Positions 48,913-61,373 of a DNA stretch of 64,000 nt are shown here, one piece after another. The stretch comes from Cryptomeria japonica. Its lineage: Eukaryota; Streptophyta; Pinopsida; Cupressales; Cupressaceae. The notes beneath the pieces are model-generated. The model ran no database searches, was not told where the DNA came from, and was given only the letters and a program-made list of their open reading frames with translations. How positions within the stretch are numbered: position 1 is the first letter of the stretch; each line of letters opens with the position of its first letter. The stretch is taken from positions 267,670,075-267,734,074 of the forward strand of contig NC_081407.1 in NCBI RefSeq assembly GCF_030272615.1, in the 5' to 3' direction. The position numbers were made by a program, and so were the translations under genes.

Positions 48913-50790
48913 TACCATTAAGGGATATACGCAAAATCTCTAGTATGGAGATAAGTGCTGGCATCTTATCTAATTGGTCCATAAGATTATAATGTTTGGG
49001 CACATATGTAACTCTTGATGGTGGACCTGGTAAGACAAGCTTGCTACGACGGGTAACAACATTGCATGCGATATCCTTGCCTTTGATGGTAATGGTAGCA
49101 ACTTGTTCATTGGCATCATAAAGATTATTCACAGTATAGGTATAGGCTGCGTGTGTATAATCTGTCGTGTTATCTGGATTCTTACCTTGATGAGAGGGAC
49201 CTCCTTCTTATATGATGGGAGTATATTTTTGAACATGGTATGATCAGTATTGGAAGTTTTTGCATTGTGACCATCCACTTCTATGTCATCTCAATAAATG
49301 AGGTCTTGAATGGTATCCTTTAATTGATGAAAGTTGTTTGCTTTGTGCCTTCCTTTATGAAATTCACAATAACCATTATCTCTCCACTAGGAAGGTTTTA
49401 CTTGTGGTTCATAGTGTGATGTTTTAGGTAATATGATAAGATCATAAGATATGAGCTGGCGTAAAATATTTTCAAGAGATTCTCCCAAGGGTGTGTAGCT
49501 GCGATTGGGTTTGTAGGTCGGGTACCTATTTTTAGGTTCCTCTTGCTGTGTGTTTGAAGGTTGATTTCCTAGATTGGTTTGAGGATTACTGTGGTTGGTA
49601 GTGGGGTTGTTGCGACTATCCACAACCCCTACAATTTTGACTATGGGTTGGGCAATTTTGACAGTTCGTGCATCCACAACACCATCATTAATAATGTTTT
49701 TATTCTCAGCCCAAAACTTTGGTTTGTCACTGTTCTAGGCTGGTCTTGGACCCTCCTTGTTGTCATTGTATATTTTGACAAGTCCATTTTTGATAAGGGC
49801 TTTCACTATTATAAGTCCTTGAGCTATGACATCTTTGAAATTGTTAGTACATTTTATGTCTAAGTAAAATTCCATTTCCTAATTTAAGTTTGAAATAGAA
49901 ATTTCAACTAATTTCTCTTCGAGAATGGGAAAGGAATGTCTACTAGAAAGGTGTCTCCATCTTTGTAAGAATGTTGAGAATAACTCACCATTCTTTTGTT
50001 TTGTATTGTATAGATCAGCCATGGAGACATCCCGTTCTATGTTATGCGCATGATGAGTGATAAATTTTTGTACGAGGTCCTCAAAGGTCCTAATCCCATC
50101 GGGTAGGTGTGAGAACCATTGCGTGGATGAGATTCCCAAACTTTGGGGAAAGAGGCACATTAAATAAGTGTCCTTGTATGCAACCTCTAAGTAGGCAGAG
50201 AAAAATTATCGCACATGATCTCTAGGGTCTCCCTTTCCTTTTTATTTATCAAACTTTGGGGTTTCTAAGGTGCGTGGAAAAGGAGACATGTATATGTTTC
50301 TATCAAATGGATATGGACAGATATCTTCGAGAGCATATTGCTTTTGTGCCCTTCCTGAATGCACTTGTTGGGAGAGGTCTTGCATCTATTGTCTTAGCAT
50401 ATCCATTTATGTAAGATGAGGGGGGATGTTGCCATGTTGATAGTTAAAATCATAACTATGTGTATTCCTTGCCCCCCTTTCACCTTGATTTTGTTCTTAT
50501 CGATGGCTATGTTGGGCTTGTTCTGGTATATCCTTAATTTGTGATACGTCAAAGTCAGCAGGAAGTTTGGCTCCTTCTTGAGCAAGTTTTAGAAAATGGG
50601 CATCAGCACTTCCCTTGAGAATTTCTTCAAAAAGTTTGTTAAATTTGGGGTTGCTAAGTGTGTCTTCTATTTGTGTTTGTGTAGAGGTCTCTGGGTCTTC
50701 TCTTCTAGAAAAGGGGTTAACGTTCACTTCTTCTTCTTCCCATATTTCATTTTAATTTTGTCGATGACTCTGAGTCCTAGTCCTAACCAT
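48913..50790 (-). pseudogene. Tat gag and gag-protease linker
   Basis: Starts MVRTRTQSHRQN at 50790 and continues through NPKFNKLFEEILKGSADAHFL and PYPFDRNIYMSPFPRTLETPKFDK. The gag core (PF03732 type) follows, with LFPQSLGISSTQWFSHLPDGIRTF and FSTFLQRWRHLSSR (49879-50160). Downstream parts include RYPTYKPNRSYTPLGESLENIL (49387-49677) and NEQVATITIKGKDIACNVVTR (48899-49132). Several stops and frame changes separate them. Confidence 0.85.
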
Positions 50791-52212
50791 GTTTGAAGCA
50801 CACTTTTGTTGGTGAAAAAGTGTTTGGTTAAGAATGAGATGAATAAAAATGTGGATGTGTGATCCCTTCTTATAGCTCCAATATTTTGGGATGATTACGA
50901 TGAGTTGAAGTGTTTGTGGATGTTTGATCTCCTACACTAAAGGTTGGGTATTAACAAAGTCCTCTTTAGAATTGCTCGTTTGATGTCTTAATAATTGTGA
51001 GATGATGTGCAGCAAGGTTTGTGTTGTTACAAACATAAGCTACCTAGTAATGAGAGGATGCACTCATGGACTAGTTTTAACCTATCTAGATGTTTAGTAA
51101 TGCCCTTTTAGGATGATTGATCCTATATGTAGAGACACACTAGAAAGTAATTTCATTCGTATGATAAGCAATATTCGAAAGGACGAAGGAGAAGACCTCT
51201 TTGTGTTGAGAGTTGAATGGATTTTTGATGTGTTTGGAATAAGTGTGAACCTTGGAATTTCTACTAAGGGACTATGAATTTGATGATTGATTTTGGAAAT
51301 GATTTTGAAGTGAGAAAGATGGAAGAAAATATAGGAGGATTATGCGAACCTAGGAATCTCTAATAAGTGATTGCGGGTTGTCAAATGTATTATGGGGGAA
51401 TGCATTGACCATGATTGTGATGATATGATAGAGCCCTTCTTTGAAAGAAATCTTGTGATGCAAGTGGTTCTAGTTCAAAGTCATCGATAAAAACGTGACT
51501 AAAATCATGATATCGATAGATGAAAGTGCGATGTTTCAACAACAACTTACGGTTTTTGTATAAGAAACTTATTCTTTTTTGGGTTTTCTTTTCACTTTGC
51601 TTCTTTTTGCTTTTTCTATAAATTGAATTTTTGACGTATTTGAGAGATTTCCAAACACAAAGCATGGGTAGCTTTGTGCAAGAATGTGTGAAGTTGTTTT
51701 TGTTGAGATTGTTGTTGCGGTGTAACTTGTTTCAATTGTTTGAATCCTTTGACAAGAAAACACGTTAAGCACACAAGCACATATTCTTGCCCTTTTGAAA
51801 AATGGCACAAAAGGTGTGGGTCTAAATCAACCCAATCATGAACTTTGTGACCCTAATATTGTGTGTATGTTCATAGGCCTAAAGTTGGCCCAAATTTTCA
51901 CTGGTATGAAACAAGACGAAGACAACTCAAACATTTTTTATCCCTAAGGTAAAGGCCAATTGCGATATTTTCAGCCCACAACTTGATATTTCTTCGACTT
52001 TGGTACTACATACCTTATGTATCCTGCCATAGCAGGTAAGGATGTGATATACTAAGTTTTGCGCGAGCATAATATATAAGTGGTCTCTATGATGGGGGAA
52101 TCACCACTTTCATCAAGCTACAAGTAGCCTTTCAAAAAGCCTTGTTTCCAGGGAAAACTTTAAGAACCCCCCCCCCCCCCCCCACACCACTTGGATAAGG
52201 TGTAAAAACCTG
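50791..52212. other. non-coding, presumed Tat 5' region
   Basis: Lies upstream of the Tat gag and should include its leader and 5' LTR, but no primer-binding site or LTR end was confirmed. A run of 17 C occurs at 52167-52183. Confidence 0.4.
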
Positions 52213-53245
52213 GTGAAAGTTGTATAATTCCGAGGAAAATTTTAATTTTACTGGCAAATTTTTGCGGTTTACGGAGAAAAATAATAATCTCCATTGGCGA
52301 ATTAGCCGTGATCGCTCAAAGTTTGTGAAAAATCCTGGCGAATTGTAATGTTTTAAAAACCCAAAAAATATTTGCATGGGCGAATTGTAATGTTTTTAAA
52401 ACCCAAAAAATATTTGCATTGGCGATTTCAACCTATTTTCAAACCATAAAAATAAAATGTTAGCGATTTCAAGCTATTTTCAAACCATAAAAAAAAAATA
52501 TTGGTGATTTCAAGATATTAACTTTAAGTCATTAAAACACTTGGCACACAATCGTCAACTTTCTACCTAGAAGACTACCCATTAGGGCATCTTGCGACCT
52601 AGCAACAAGCCCTTATGACTCTCTCTATCTCCAATTCGCAAGCTGAAAATGCTAAGCCTTTGTAACCTCGAGATCTAGCAACTGAGGGAAAATGAACTGC
52701 CACTCACCAATTCTCGACCACAAAATATTAAGTCCTCGTCACCACAGCGACTTGGAGATAGCGGTAACTTTAACCCTTGTCGCATACTCGCCAACATAAA
52801 ATTGTTTATCTCTTAACCACTAGCACTTCACTCGCAAGCTCATGGCTTGATCAGGTCTTCAGACATTTAACTTCGCGAGTTGGCGATAACCATTAAACCT
52901 AACCACAAACTGTCTAGTCGCTAGCTCGTGACCTAAAAATGCTAACATTAAACAAACATGAGAGCTAGCGACAACTGTATGAAATGAGTTACTTGCTAAC
53001 TGTCGCGGCTGTAATGTATGACATCAGACCAACTCGAGACCTCGCGACCAAAGCAATTTCACTAACAATCTCTAGCTCGGTAACATAAAATGCTAACACC
53101 CAAAAAGCTAGAGACCTCACGATGTAAACCCAAACCAACTTGTCGCCAGCTCACGATTTGATCACGTCTTCAGACATTTTACCTCGCGAGCTGGCGATAA
53201 CCATAAAACTTAGCCACAAACTATCTGGTCGCTAGCTCACAACCT
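52213..53245. repeat. phased GCGA array, left copy
   Basis: Half-site GCGA (or one change) recurs at 52213, 52254, 52297, 52338, 52380, 52422, 52463 and 52504, steps of 41-43 bp. From 52594 the double site GCGA-N4-GCGA appears on both strands: exact at 52780 (reverse), 52875 (forward) and 53186 (forward). Near-matches lie at 52594F, 52636R, 52670F, 52747F, 52832R, 52918R, 52960F, 53036F, 53111F, 53143R and 53229R. A 93-bp segment is duplicated (52848 and 53161). The block 52980-53140 is also present in the right array. Confidence 0.85.
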
Positions 53246-53253
53246 AAATTTTT

Positions 53254-55339
53254 TAAGGCTTGGATGCTGACTCATTCCTGAGGGACTAGTTTGAAGGTTT
53301 CTCTCGAGTCGAGGTTGATTAGACAAGCGAGGATGACGGTTTTAGAGGCATAAAAGAATTGGATAGCTTCTGAGTTAGAGATGGGAGATCATGAAATTAT
53401 CTGAGAAATAAGAGCTCAAGTTGCTTGTTGTCAGGGATTCTGAAGCAAAATTTGTGCAATCAAGAAGGAATAAAATCAGAACAAAATCGTTCACAATAGA
53501 TGAGCCTTAGCAGGATGCAGTGGATTTGATAGGCATGACTTCAAGAGTTTATAGTCATGTTGAAAAATACCAAAATGATTATTTTTCACATGAATGAGCA
53601 TCACCAAATGAAGTGTGAAAATGTTATAAATACAATGGAGTGGTGACTTAATTGGTAGAAGAGAAAATAAACCTTTTTCATTTTCTGAGACTGGTTTTTT
53701 CCTGAGAAAGGAAGATGATGTTTGAGCAGGATCATGCATGGAGTTGTTGTGTGCTCTGTGATACCGGATGGGTGTTTTTTTGTTTTCTTCTGTGTGAGTT
53801 TGTTTATTGTCAGAGGGGTTGTGAAAGTGAGAAGGATTGCCAGAGGGGGTGTGAAAGCCTTTTCTTGTCAAGAAAGGCCAAGCATGGCACATCCTCTGCT
53901 TCTACTCTACCATAGGATGGCAAGGGGTTTGAAGAAGGAGCCCGTAGAGGAATGAAAGAAGGATTTGTTTGGGTGGGGAGTGGTAGCCAGTCATCTTTGT
54001 GATGACATGGAAGCTGCGACCCCTCCCCAACATATTACATTTACCCTAAAGCTCTTGTTTCCACTTTCCCTGATCGTGGGCATGAAGGCTCGAGCTCCTC
54101 TTTCCATTTTCTTTGTTCTTGGGCATGAAGGCTTCCTCCTCTATTTGGAAACGATTTGTTGGACAGAACATAACATCTCACATTCCATTCGAAGGCATCA
54201 AGGTGATAATGGCACGACTCAAGCAGTTTTGCAAGTTGTATAGTCATTGGGGCTCCTTTTCTGGTTCCAGTAGTGATTCTAGACTCTAGGTGAAGGGAGT
54301 AAGTTGTATACTGTATAGTCATTTACAGAGCAAATGAAATGCATTTAGTGTCAAGCTTTGTGCAGGTTCTTGAAGGAGTTATATATAAATTTATTTTGTG
54401 TATAATTCTATCTCTTTCAAATGATCAGAATCACGAGTTTTAACTTTTTTCATTTGTTGCATTGTTATGGTGTATATAATTTTTCATTTAATGCTTCCTA
54501 TTATGCCCAGGAATGCAAAATTTCTGTTAGTCTGGAATCATATTAAGGATTCACCTCATTGTAATTGGTGGGCAGATTATAGTCATAGAACACCTCCATA
54601 TATATTACATAAACATCCATAGCATATAAAATCATAAGAGTATTAAGAATGAAAGTATCAAACACCACAATAGATAGGAATACAACATAATTAGTAAAAC
54701 ATGCATGCAACTCAATTAAAGGGAATATCTTTTGAGGATCCAATTCCATGATAGATGTTATAGAAAAATCACAATTTCATAATCAAAGGCAAACAAGAAA
54801 ACATATTCACCCACAATGAATCAACTATTATAATTGGAAGGTCACTTCACCAAGTCAACATCAAGACAACAAACCAGTGCCTTATCCTAGGGCATAGAGT
54901 CACTTACAATTCAAAGACAACCTGATAATAAAATTCAATAAGATTCATTTGTAGATAAATAGGAATGAAATTATGTATAATGCCATTACATACACAACCC
55001 AGATTCATATGTAAACTAAAAAACCCTTGACCATTCAATTCATAGTGAAAACATAAATTCAACACAAAGACAATTATGTGAAGATCTCAAATTGCAAATG
55101 ATATTGATATTATATTCATAATGAATCATGATATCAAAAATTAAATTCACAATGCGATTCAGCTACACACTTATCAAATTCTTGAACAATTGAGCTATTA
55201 TAACTATATAAGAGTTTTCAACATCAATAAAAGTGGCCAACTGGCCATCCCTCTCTACCGATCAAAAATAAAAAGTGGCCATCCCGCTCAAATTAATCTT
55301 GGAATCCTTTTATAAGATGAGGATTCAACAATCTTAGAA
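53254..55339. other. non-coding interior of unidentified element
   Basis: No protein of known type. Contains a doubled CAGAGG(G)GTTGTGAAAG word near 53808 and 53845 and a repeated GGGCATGAAGGCT (54078, 54121). It lies between the left array and the 3' end of the long minus-strand coding region. Confidence 0.45.
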
Positions 55340-58300
55340 TTACTGTGAGGAATCTTGGGTAGCAACCTCAACTTGACATTTCTTCTTTGGCTTTAGCATG
55401 TCTTGCCACCTATCCACCTCTTTGTCTATTGGCCAACCAAATGCCTTTACCTCTTCCAACTTTACAACTGAATCTGTCCATCTGGAATCTGTAACTGCCC
55501 TGGACTCAACAATAAACTTTGCATGGCCAACCTCAACCTTGAACAGTGAATCAAGCATATTGTTAAGGAAATCAACATCAACCTGTTCATTTATATGCTT
55601 GATTATTTCTTCTTGCTCCAGAATCAAATCAAATTCACTGGTCCAATCAGAAACTGATTTCAAATCTCCATTACTACCATAAATTGAAGGCACCAATTTA
55701 CTATAACCTTCCCCAAATGTCTGCAATTTTTCATTTATAAGCACATCCTTCCCTGTGAAAAATGCATAAGTTGCAATCATTACCTCCACCATGTATTTAG
55801 TGTCACTGATCTTGGGAGGGAACTCATCACTATACATCATTGCAGTATCTAGCTTATCCATTAATCTTCTTCTTCCTGACCAAACATTGAAAAAAGGTCC
55901 AAGAAAAGCGACAACCTCAGAGGATGTTTTACTTGCCTCTTTCAAAGAAATGTGCAAATCATGCACTGCCATCAATTTTCCTTTCAATACATTAATACTA
56001 TGCTTCAGAATTCCTGACACAACAGAGATAGCCTTGACATTTTGTTCCTTTTCAAGCTTTTCAATTTTCCTTGTGTATTCCTCCATTTTTGCTATCACAT
56101 TAGTTGGTATTTCTTGTACTTGTTCTGTAATCTGTATTGGAGGGGGCTCATTTGCAATTTTATCTTTCAACTCCACTAACTCTTCCTCCAGAGCACCCTT
56201 CTTCATCAATGTCTCTTCATATTTTTTAGACAAAGCAATCAATTGGGTATATGTTTCTGTGTATCTTCTTGACAAATCCTCTATTTTTGATAAATTCATG
56301 AAAGAAACTTGAGTAAAAAATGAGGCAATCTCCGTGTCAGTTGTGTTCTACAAGTTCCAGATCATTCTGTCAGCTTTCTTTTCTACTTGGATATTTAGAA
56401 GGTGGGGCTTTTGAGTGGAAGGGGGAAAAGACCAAGCAGCAAGTGTCTTTGACTTAGGATTAAATCCTGATCCTCTTATTACATCTCCGATTTCAAATTC
56501 AGTTTTAAACATTGGGTCCTCTTGCTTCTTAATCTGATCAATAATAAAAATAGACTGGATATCCCAGTCAGGCATCATAATCATACCAGTACTCTTAATC
56601 AATTGTCTTTCTTGTTCCACAGATATTTGCTCCCTGCGAGGATCATATTCCTGTAGTGCCTTGATGATCTCCTCTTTCTTTTCTTCATTTGCTTCCTCTA
56701 TGATCCGATTTTGTCTTAATTGTTTTTGTTTCAACCTTGTCAAAAAACTTGTAAATTCATCTTACTTAATAAAGTCATCATCTTTCATGAACTCATTTGA
56801 CAACATCACACGCTCATCAAAGCCTTGAGCAAGGGATTTGTTTGTTTCTCCATGTTCTTCATTCTGCCCTGCTTCTCTTAGATGTGTCCTTATTTGATGA
56901 AAGTAGTGTCCTTGTTCTATAATGATTGCTCTAGCAGGGTCTCTCCTCACAATTGTACCGACCTCATTGGTTTTTTGTTTCTTTGCAGCTGGCACTCAGG
57001 TAGATGGAACTTCATCCCCACTCTCTATATCATCAGCAGACACACTAAGTGGCCTCTTGCCATGTGAAGAATGCCCATCTTGGGGGTCTTGCTACTGAGC
57101 ATCCACTTCTGGAATTTGAGGCATTTGTTCCATCAAAGTTTCATATAAACTCAACATTTTGTTAATCCTCTCCAGGTACGGGTTATCAGGGCAAAAACCT
57201 GAGAAACTAGGGTCAGCAGCCTTCAATTTTGCTTCAACTCTCATCAATTTTTTCCATTTTCTTCTCCTTTCTTGTACTTCATCTTTTCTCAGCAAATTTC
57301 TAACCACATCTTCATCATCCAATGGTTCATGGTCCTTTAATGTGGCCCAAGGTGTCATTTTTGGCAATGCACATTTAATAAATTGTTCAGGATCACAAAA
57401 TCTAGACACAACATTAACCAACCTATATTTTTTAAGGAAATTGTTACTTCATCAAAGGAACTCCTAGCAATGGTAAAATCAGACACAACCCAAAGCCTAG
57501 GAAGAAGAGAACCCTTCCTGTGTTTGTCAAGGTATTATTTTTCAACTAGGGTCAATTGCCAGATAAACTCCATAAAAGCAATCCTAATTGGAACAATTTT
57601 TGGTAAAATAAGGGGAGGCTGAGGACACCCATAGACTCTGATCATAGTAAAGTTATCAAAAAAAAAAAAGTCCCCCCAGTTATGTGAAATAGACCAGTTT
57701 GGAACATACTGGTAAGGTCTCAAAACTGTCCTAACATTAATTGACAATCATTCCCTATTTATTCCTAGCATTTCCATAATTGGCAAAACAATCCAATTTT
57801 CAAAGAAAAGGAAAGAAGAATGGGGAGAATTACTATCCCAAACCTGGGTCCATCTTTGTATTGGCATTAAGACACCCAATTCTTCTTTGAAAATCTCCAA
57901 TTCTTTATCCATGAATTCAACATTATAGAATAAGATTAAATGCATCGGCAATGAATAATGCTTGAATGTAGGGTTGGGTGCACCACTCTGAATTTCAACT
58001 AGAGCATTATGAATGTGTTCAACCACATAGCCCACATAATCGTAATCTTTGTTAACATCTGGGTGTTGAATGTCCATAGCCATCATCACTAATTTAGTTG
58101 ACACTGTTGAATCTCCATCAAAACCCAACACTCTGCATAATCCATAGATTGTACAATGCATATAATGGTGGAAAGGTGTGATGTCAAATGGTGGTTTGAT
58201 ACTCTCTGAAATTATAACCAGTTTCCTATTCACCCTAGGCATGTATCTGGGCATTGCATGCTTCTTGACAACACCTCTGTATTTGTCATAATCCTTTGCA

Positions 58301-58800
58301 ATCCACTCCAAATCTATATCTGTACATGCAACACTAGTAATTTGGAAAGCTTCAACAAAGATAGCTCTGTTAATTGAAACTAGGGCAAACCGGTTCTTTC
58401 TTCTAATTACCCTAGATACTGGGCAATAGCGTTTGGCCAACTCTTTGATGAAATCCACATCAACATACACATCTGATACAATTAACTTTGCCATATTTAA
58501 ATCCCAAGGGTTTGACATCGGGACACCCTTAACCCTATTATTCTAGAAATAATGAAACAGAGTAGAACCAGTCATATTAAGCGTGGTAGGGTTTCTGCAT
58601 TGGCTCCACAAATCTTTCCATGTCAAATCATTTGTATTCAAAGCAACAGAAGTCCCTGGAAGCAAATCTACAAATTCTTCTTTGTATTGCTTAACCGTCT
58701 TTTCCTTGGTTGCACTGGCCTTGGAACCTCCAGGTCCTCCACTTGTCGTGGCCTTGGGCTTGGGATTGGAACGTCCAGTTCCACTCGTCACCTGGCTCAT
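55340..58800 (-). pseudogene. novel ~1,150-codon protein, no known domain
   Basis: Starts MSQVTSGTGRSNPKPK at 58800 and is readable to a stop at 55340-55342. One frame covers 58800 to about 57434 and, after a slip in an A6 run (57429-57435), the other covers the rest. Internal stops: 58543 TAG, 57748 TGA, 57535 TAA, 57092 TAG, 56996 TGA, 56762 TAA, 56348 TAG. The N-terminus is Ser/Gly/Lys-rich. A globular region follows (VYVDVDFIKELAKRYCP, PFHHYMHCTIYGLCRVLGFDGD), then a charged middle part with PAAKKQK, and a coiled-coil-like stretch (KKYEETLMKKGALEEELVEL, EEYTRKIEKLEKEQN) near 56240-56000. I recognise no enzyme motif. Some stops could separate real genes, but the continuous frame favours one decayed protein of a mobile element. 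Confidence 0.6.
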
Positions 58801-58959
58801 TTTAGTTGCAGGAGATAAACTTAACCAATTTTCTGAAATTTTCCCACACCCAACACTCTGAATTCTCCAACGTTGTTGTAGAGCTCAATTCACTGGATTA
58901 CCTCGAAGATAGAATGCATTAATGCAATTATACAAAATCTCGGCTCGATCATGCAATTT

Positions 58960-60370
58960 GTGGTATTTGGGCACCGTCACTTCTCTCAAGTCTCATTAAT
59001 TGCCACGCTTGCATGAACTAGCTACTGTGGCATTAATTCAAAGCTGAAGTACTCAAGCAAAATTTGAATTCATGCCCTTCTATTTGATTGGCGATTGCCA
59101 TTCAAAACTTTTACAGAACCCAACAAACAAGTCCACGTGTTAGCGAGTTAGTGACAATGCTACCAAATCCTCTTAATCGCAAGTTTGCAACCCCTTTTAT
59201 GAATCCTCAAAGAATCTTGTGAGTGAGTGACAACCGTTAATCTTCATCAAGCCCTTCAATCGCAACCTCGCAACAGCATTTGTAATATTCTTTCTTTACC
59301 TGTGAGTTGGCGACCACTGCAAATCTAACAAAACAACTTATTCCATCGCAAGCTCATAACTAGAAACTTAACTTGACTTAAACCCTTGCGATCCCGTGAC
59401 ACCAAGACACTTAACCGCCATCGCATTCTCGCAACACTTTTTGACTTAAGACTTACAAACCTGCGAGCATGCGATGACCACAAAATCAGACCAAAACTTA
59501 CTTGTCGCCAGATCGCAACTTAAAATGCTAAACAACTTCAAAAACTGCGAGCAAGCGATGAAACCAACTAAGCTGTGATACCAACCACATCGCATGATCA
59601 CAAATTAAAATGTCTTAACCGTGAACACTTCACGACCTTGCGATAACATAAAATCACACCCAGTCGCAACCTCGCAACATAAAATGGTATTTGGGCGCTG
59701 TCACTTCTCTCAAGTCTCATTAATTGCACACTCGCAACCGGTTATAACAACCCAACAAACAAGTCCACGTGTCAATCCCCATCTTTAATCGCACACTTGC
59801 AACCAGGTATAACAATTTGGAAAGGAACCGGCGAGTTAGCGACAATGCTACCAAATCCTCTTAATTGCAAGCTCGCAACCCCTTTTACAAATCCTCAAAG
59901 AAGCTTGCGAGTAAGCGAAAACCGTTGATCTTCATCAAGCCCTTCAGTCGCAACCTCGCAACAACATTTGTAATATTCTTTCTTTACCTGCAAGCTGGCG
60001 ACCACTGCAAATCTAACAAAATAACTTATTTCATCGCAAGCTCGCAAAAACTTAACTTGACTTAAACCCTTACGATCCCGCAACAACAAGGCACTTAATC
60101 GCCATGGCATGATCGCAACACTTTTTTACTTAAGACTTACAAACCCGCGAGCATGCAATGACCACAAAATCAGACCAAAACTTACCTGTCACTAGATCGC
60201 AACGTAAAATGCTAAACAACTTTAAAACCTGCGAGCAAGCGACGAAACCAACTAAGCTGCGATACCAACCACATCGCATGATCTTAAATTAAAATGACTT
60301 AACCACGAACACCTCACGACCTTGTGACAACATACAATCACACCCAGTCGCAACCTCACAAGATAAAATG
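58960..60370. repeat. 723-bp tandem duplication in right array
   Basis: TATTTGGGCACCGTCACTTC near 58967 recurs as TATTTGGGCGCTGTCACTTC about 723 bp later (near 59690). The two units stay alignable up to about 60370, with small indels. The second unit keeps the motif spacing of the first. Confidence 0.8.
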
Positions 60371-60530
60371 GTCAAGTGCAAAACATCTTGCGAGGTAGCG
60401 ACAACTAAAATCTCCCAGTACTCACAAGCTTGCGACTTAAACTAACTTGATGATAAAGGACATGTGAGCTAGCGATAACCATAAAATCTCAAAACTTTTT
60501 ATCTTTTGACCACAACGACCCAACGAGTAC
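59091..60530. repeat. phased GCGA-N4-GCGA array, right copy
   Basis: Exact double sites start at 59260R, 59421R, 59463F, 59505R, 59547F, 59664R, 59831F, 59907F, 59948R, 60034R, 60231F and 60390F (F is GCGA-N4-GCGA, R its complement). Sites with one or two changes fill the gaps: 59143F, 59177R, 59219F, 59302F, 59346R, 59388F, 59590R, 59632F, 59865R, 59990F, 60072F, 60105R, 60147F, 60189R, 60274R, 60316F, 60348R, 60422R and 60464F. Orientation alternates almost throughout. Steps are 41-44 bp, with 32-34 bp about every sixth step. Confidence 0.88.
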
Positions 60531-60599
60531 CAACAAAAATCGATGTTTTATGTTAATTTACAGTCATAAACAGGCGTGAGCAGTGGCACACAAACCATT

Positions 60600-60790
60600 A
60601 ATGACTTAGTACTTACTCACTAACTCTCGCGGCTATAATGCATGGCATCAAACCAATTCGAGACCTCACGACCAAAGCAATTTCATTAACAATCTCCAGC
60701 TCGATAACATAAAATGCTAACACTCAAAAAACTAGAGACCTCGTGATTTAAACCCAAACCAACACTTGCTAACTCGCCACTTAAATTGTT
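60600..60790. repeat. block shared with left array
   Basis: Contains TCTCGCGGCT, ACGACCAAAGCAATTTCA, AACAATCTC and AACATAAAATGCTAACAC in the same order and orientation as 52980-53140, with scattered differences. Direct orientation on both sides of the coding region fits LTRs or terminal direct repeats. Confidence 0.75.
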
Positions 60791-61370
60791 AAACATGAAA
60801 TTTATCTGCGAGTTAGAGATGAAACATTAAACATGTCTCATTGTCTCAACGTCTGACCAACCATTTGACCACACTTGATGTTGACATGGACAAATAAATA
60901 GAGGACAACTCAGATTTTCAACGCACGACAACTTCGGTTTACTAGCCAACTAAGACAAAAAACAAACACAAAATCCTAATCACCATGAACATCATGTTAA
61001 GCATTTAATGTAGAGTAGTAGAAAGGTTCTAGCAGTAATAGTTATGCAATATGAATAATTTTATGGATCTTGTGACACAAATTGTTGCATTTCATGTTCA
61101 ACATAATGTGGAACCAAATACCAATTTACTAATAATTCAATTGTTTACTTATAATTCATAAAATAAATTCTAATTGTTTACTAATAATTCAAATTCACAA
61201 TTAAAAATATGAAATAAGTATCCATTCTGATTGACAAAATCAAGGAATACAATATCAAAAATCATCAATGACAACTATAGTATTGCAATTTTGCAAATTG
61301 AAATTGTAATATGACTCAAGAACTGTAGATAGTTATAAATACCTATAAACTGACTGCTAATTCACTTCAG
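60791..61370. other. non-coding, nothing recognised
   Basis: AT-rich, including an AAATAAATAGAGG TATA-like word near 60892. No gene. The outer end of the right repeat probably lies here but was not defined. Confidence 0.4.
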
Positions 61371-61373
61371 TGA

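Larger units (their letters stand above)
42312..50790 (-). mobile_element. Tat-lineage Ty3/gypsy element, decayed coding region
   Basis: Minus-strand order is gag (from 50790), protease, acidic linker, RT, RNase H, a second RNase H of archaeal type, then integrase. The second RNase H between RNase H and integrase marks the Tat lineage of plant Ty3/gypsy. Each domain is broken by stops or frameshifts, and a solo LTR (47608-48912) sits between gag and protease. LTRs were not delimited. The plus-strand PMD relic lies downstream of pol in the opposite orientation. Confidence 0.85.

Noticed and set aside
55791-56312. 173-codon plus-strand frame
   Set aside because: It is the complement of the coiled-coil region of the long minus-strand coding region, and its composition follows from that.
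59091-60530. CRISPR-like array
   Set aside because: Sites alternate in strand, the repeat is only 12 bp with variable spacers of about 30 bp, and the context is plant nuclear transposable-element DNA without cas genes.
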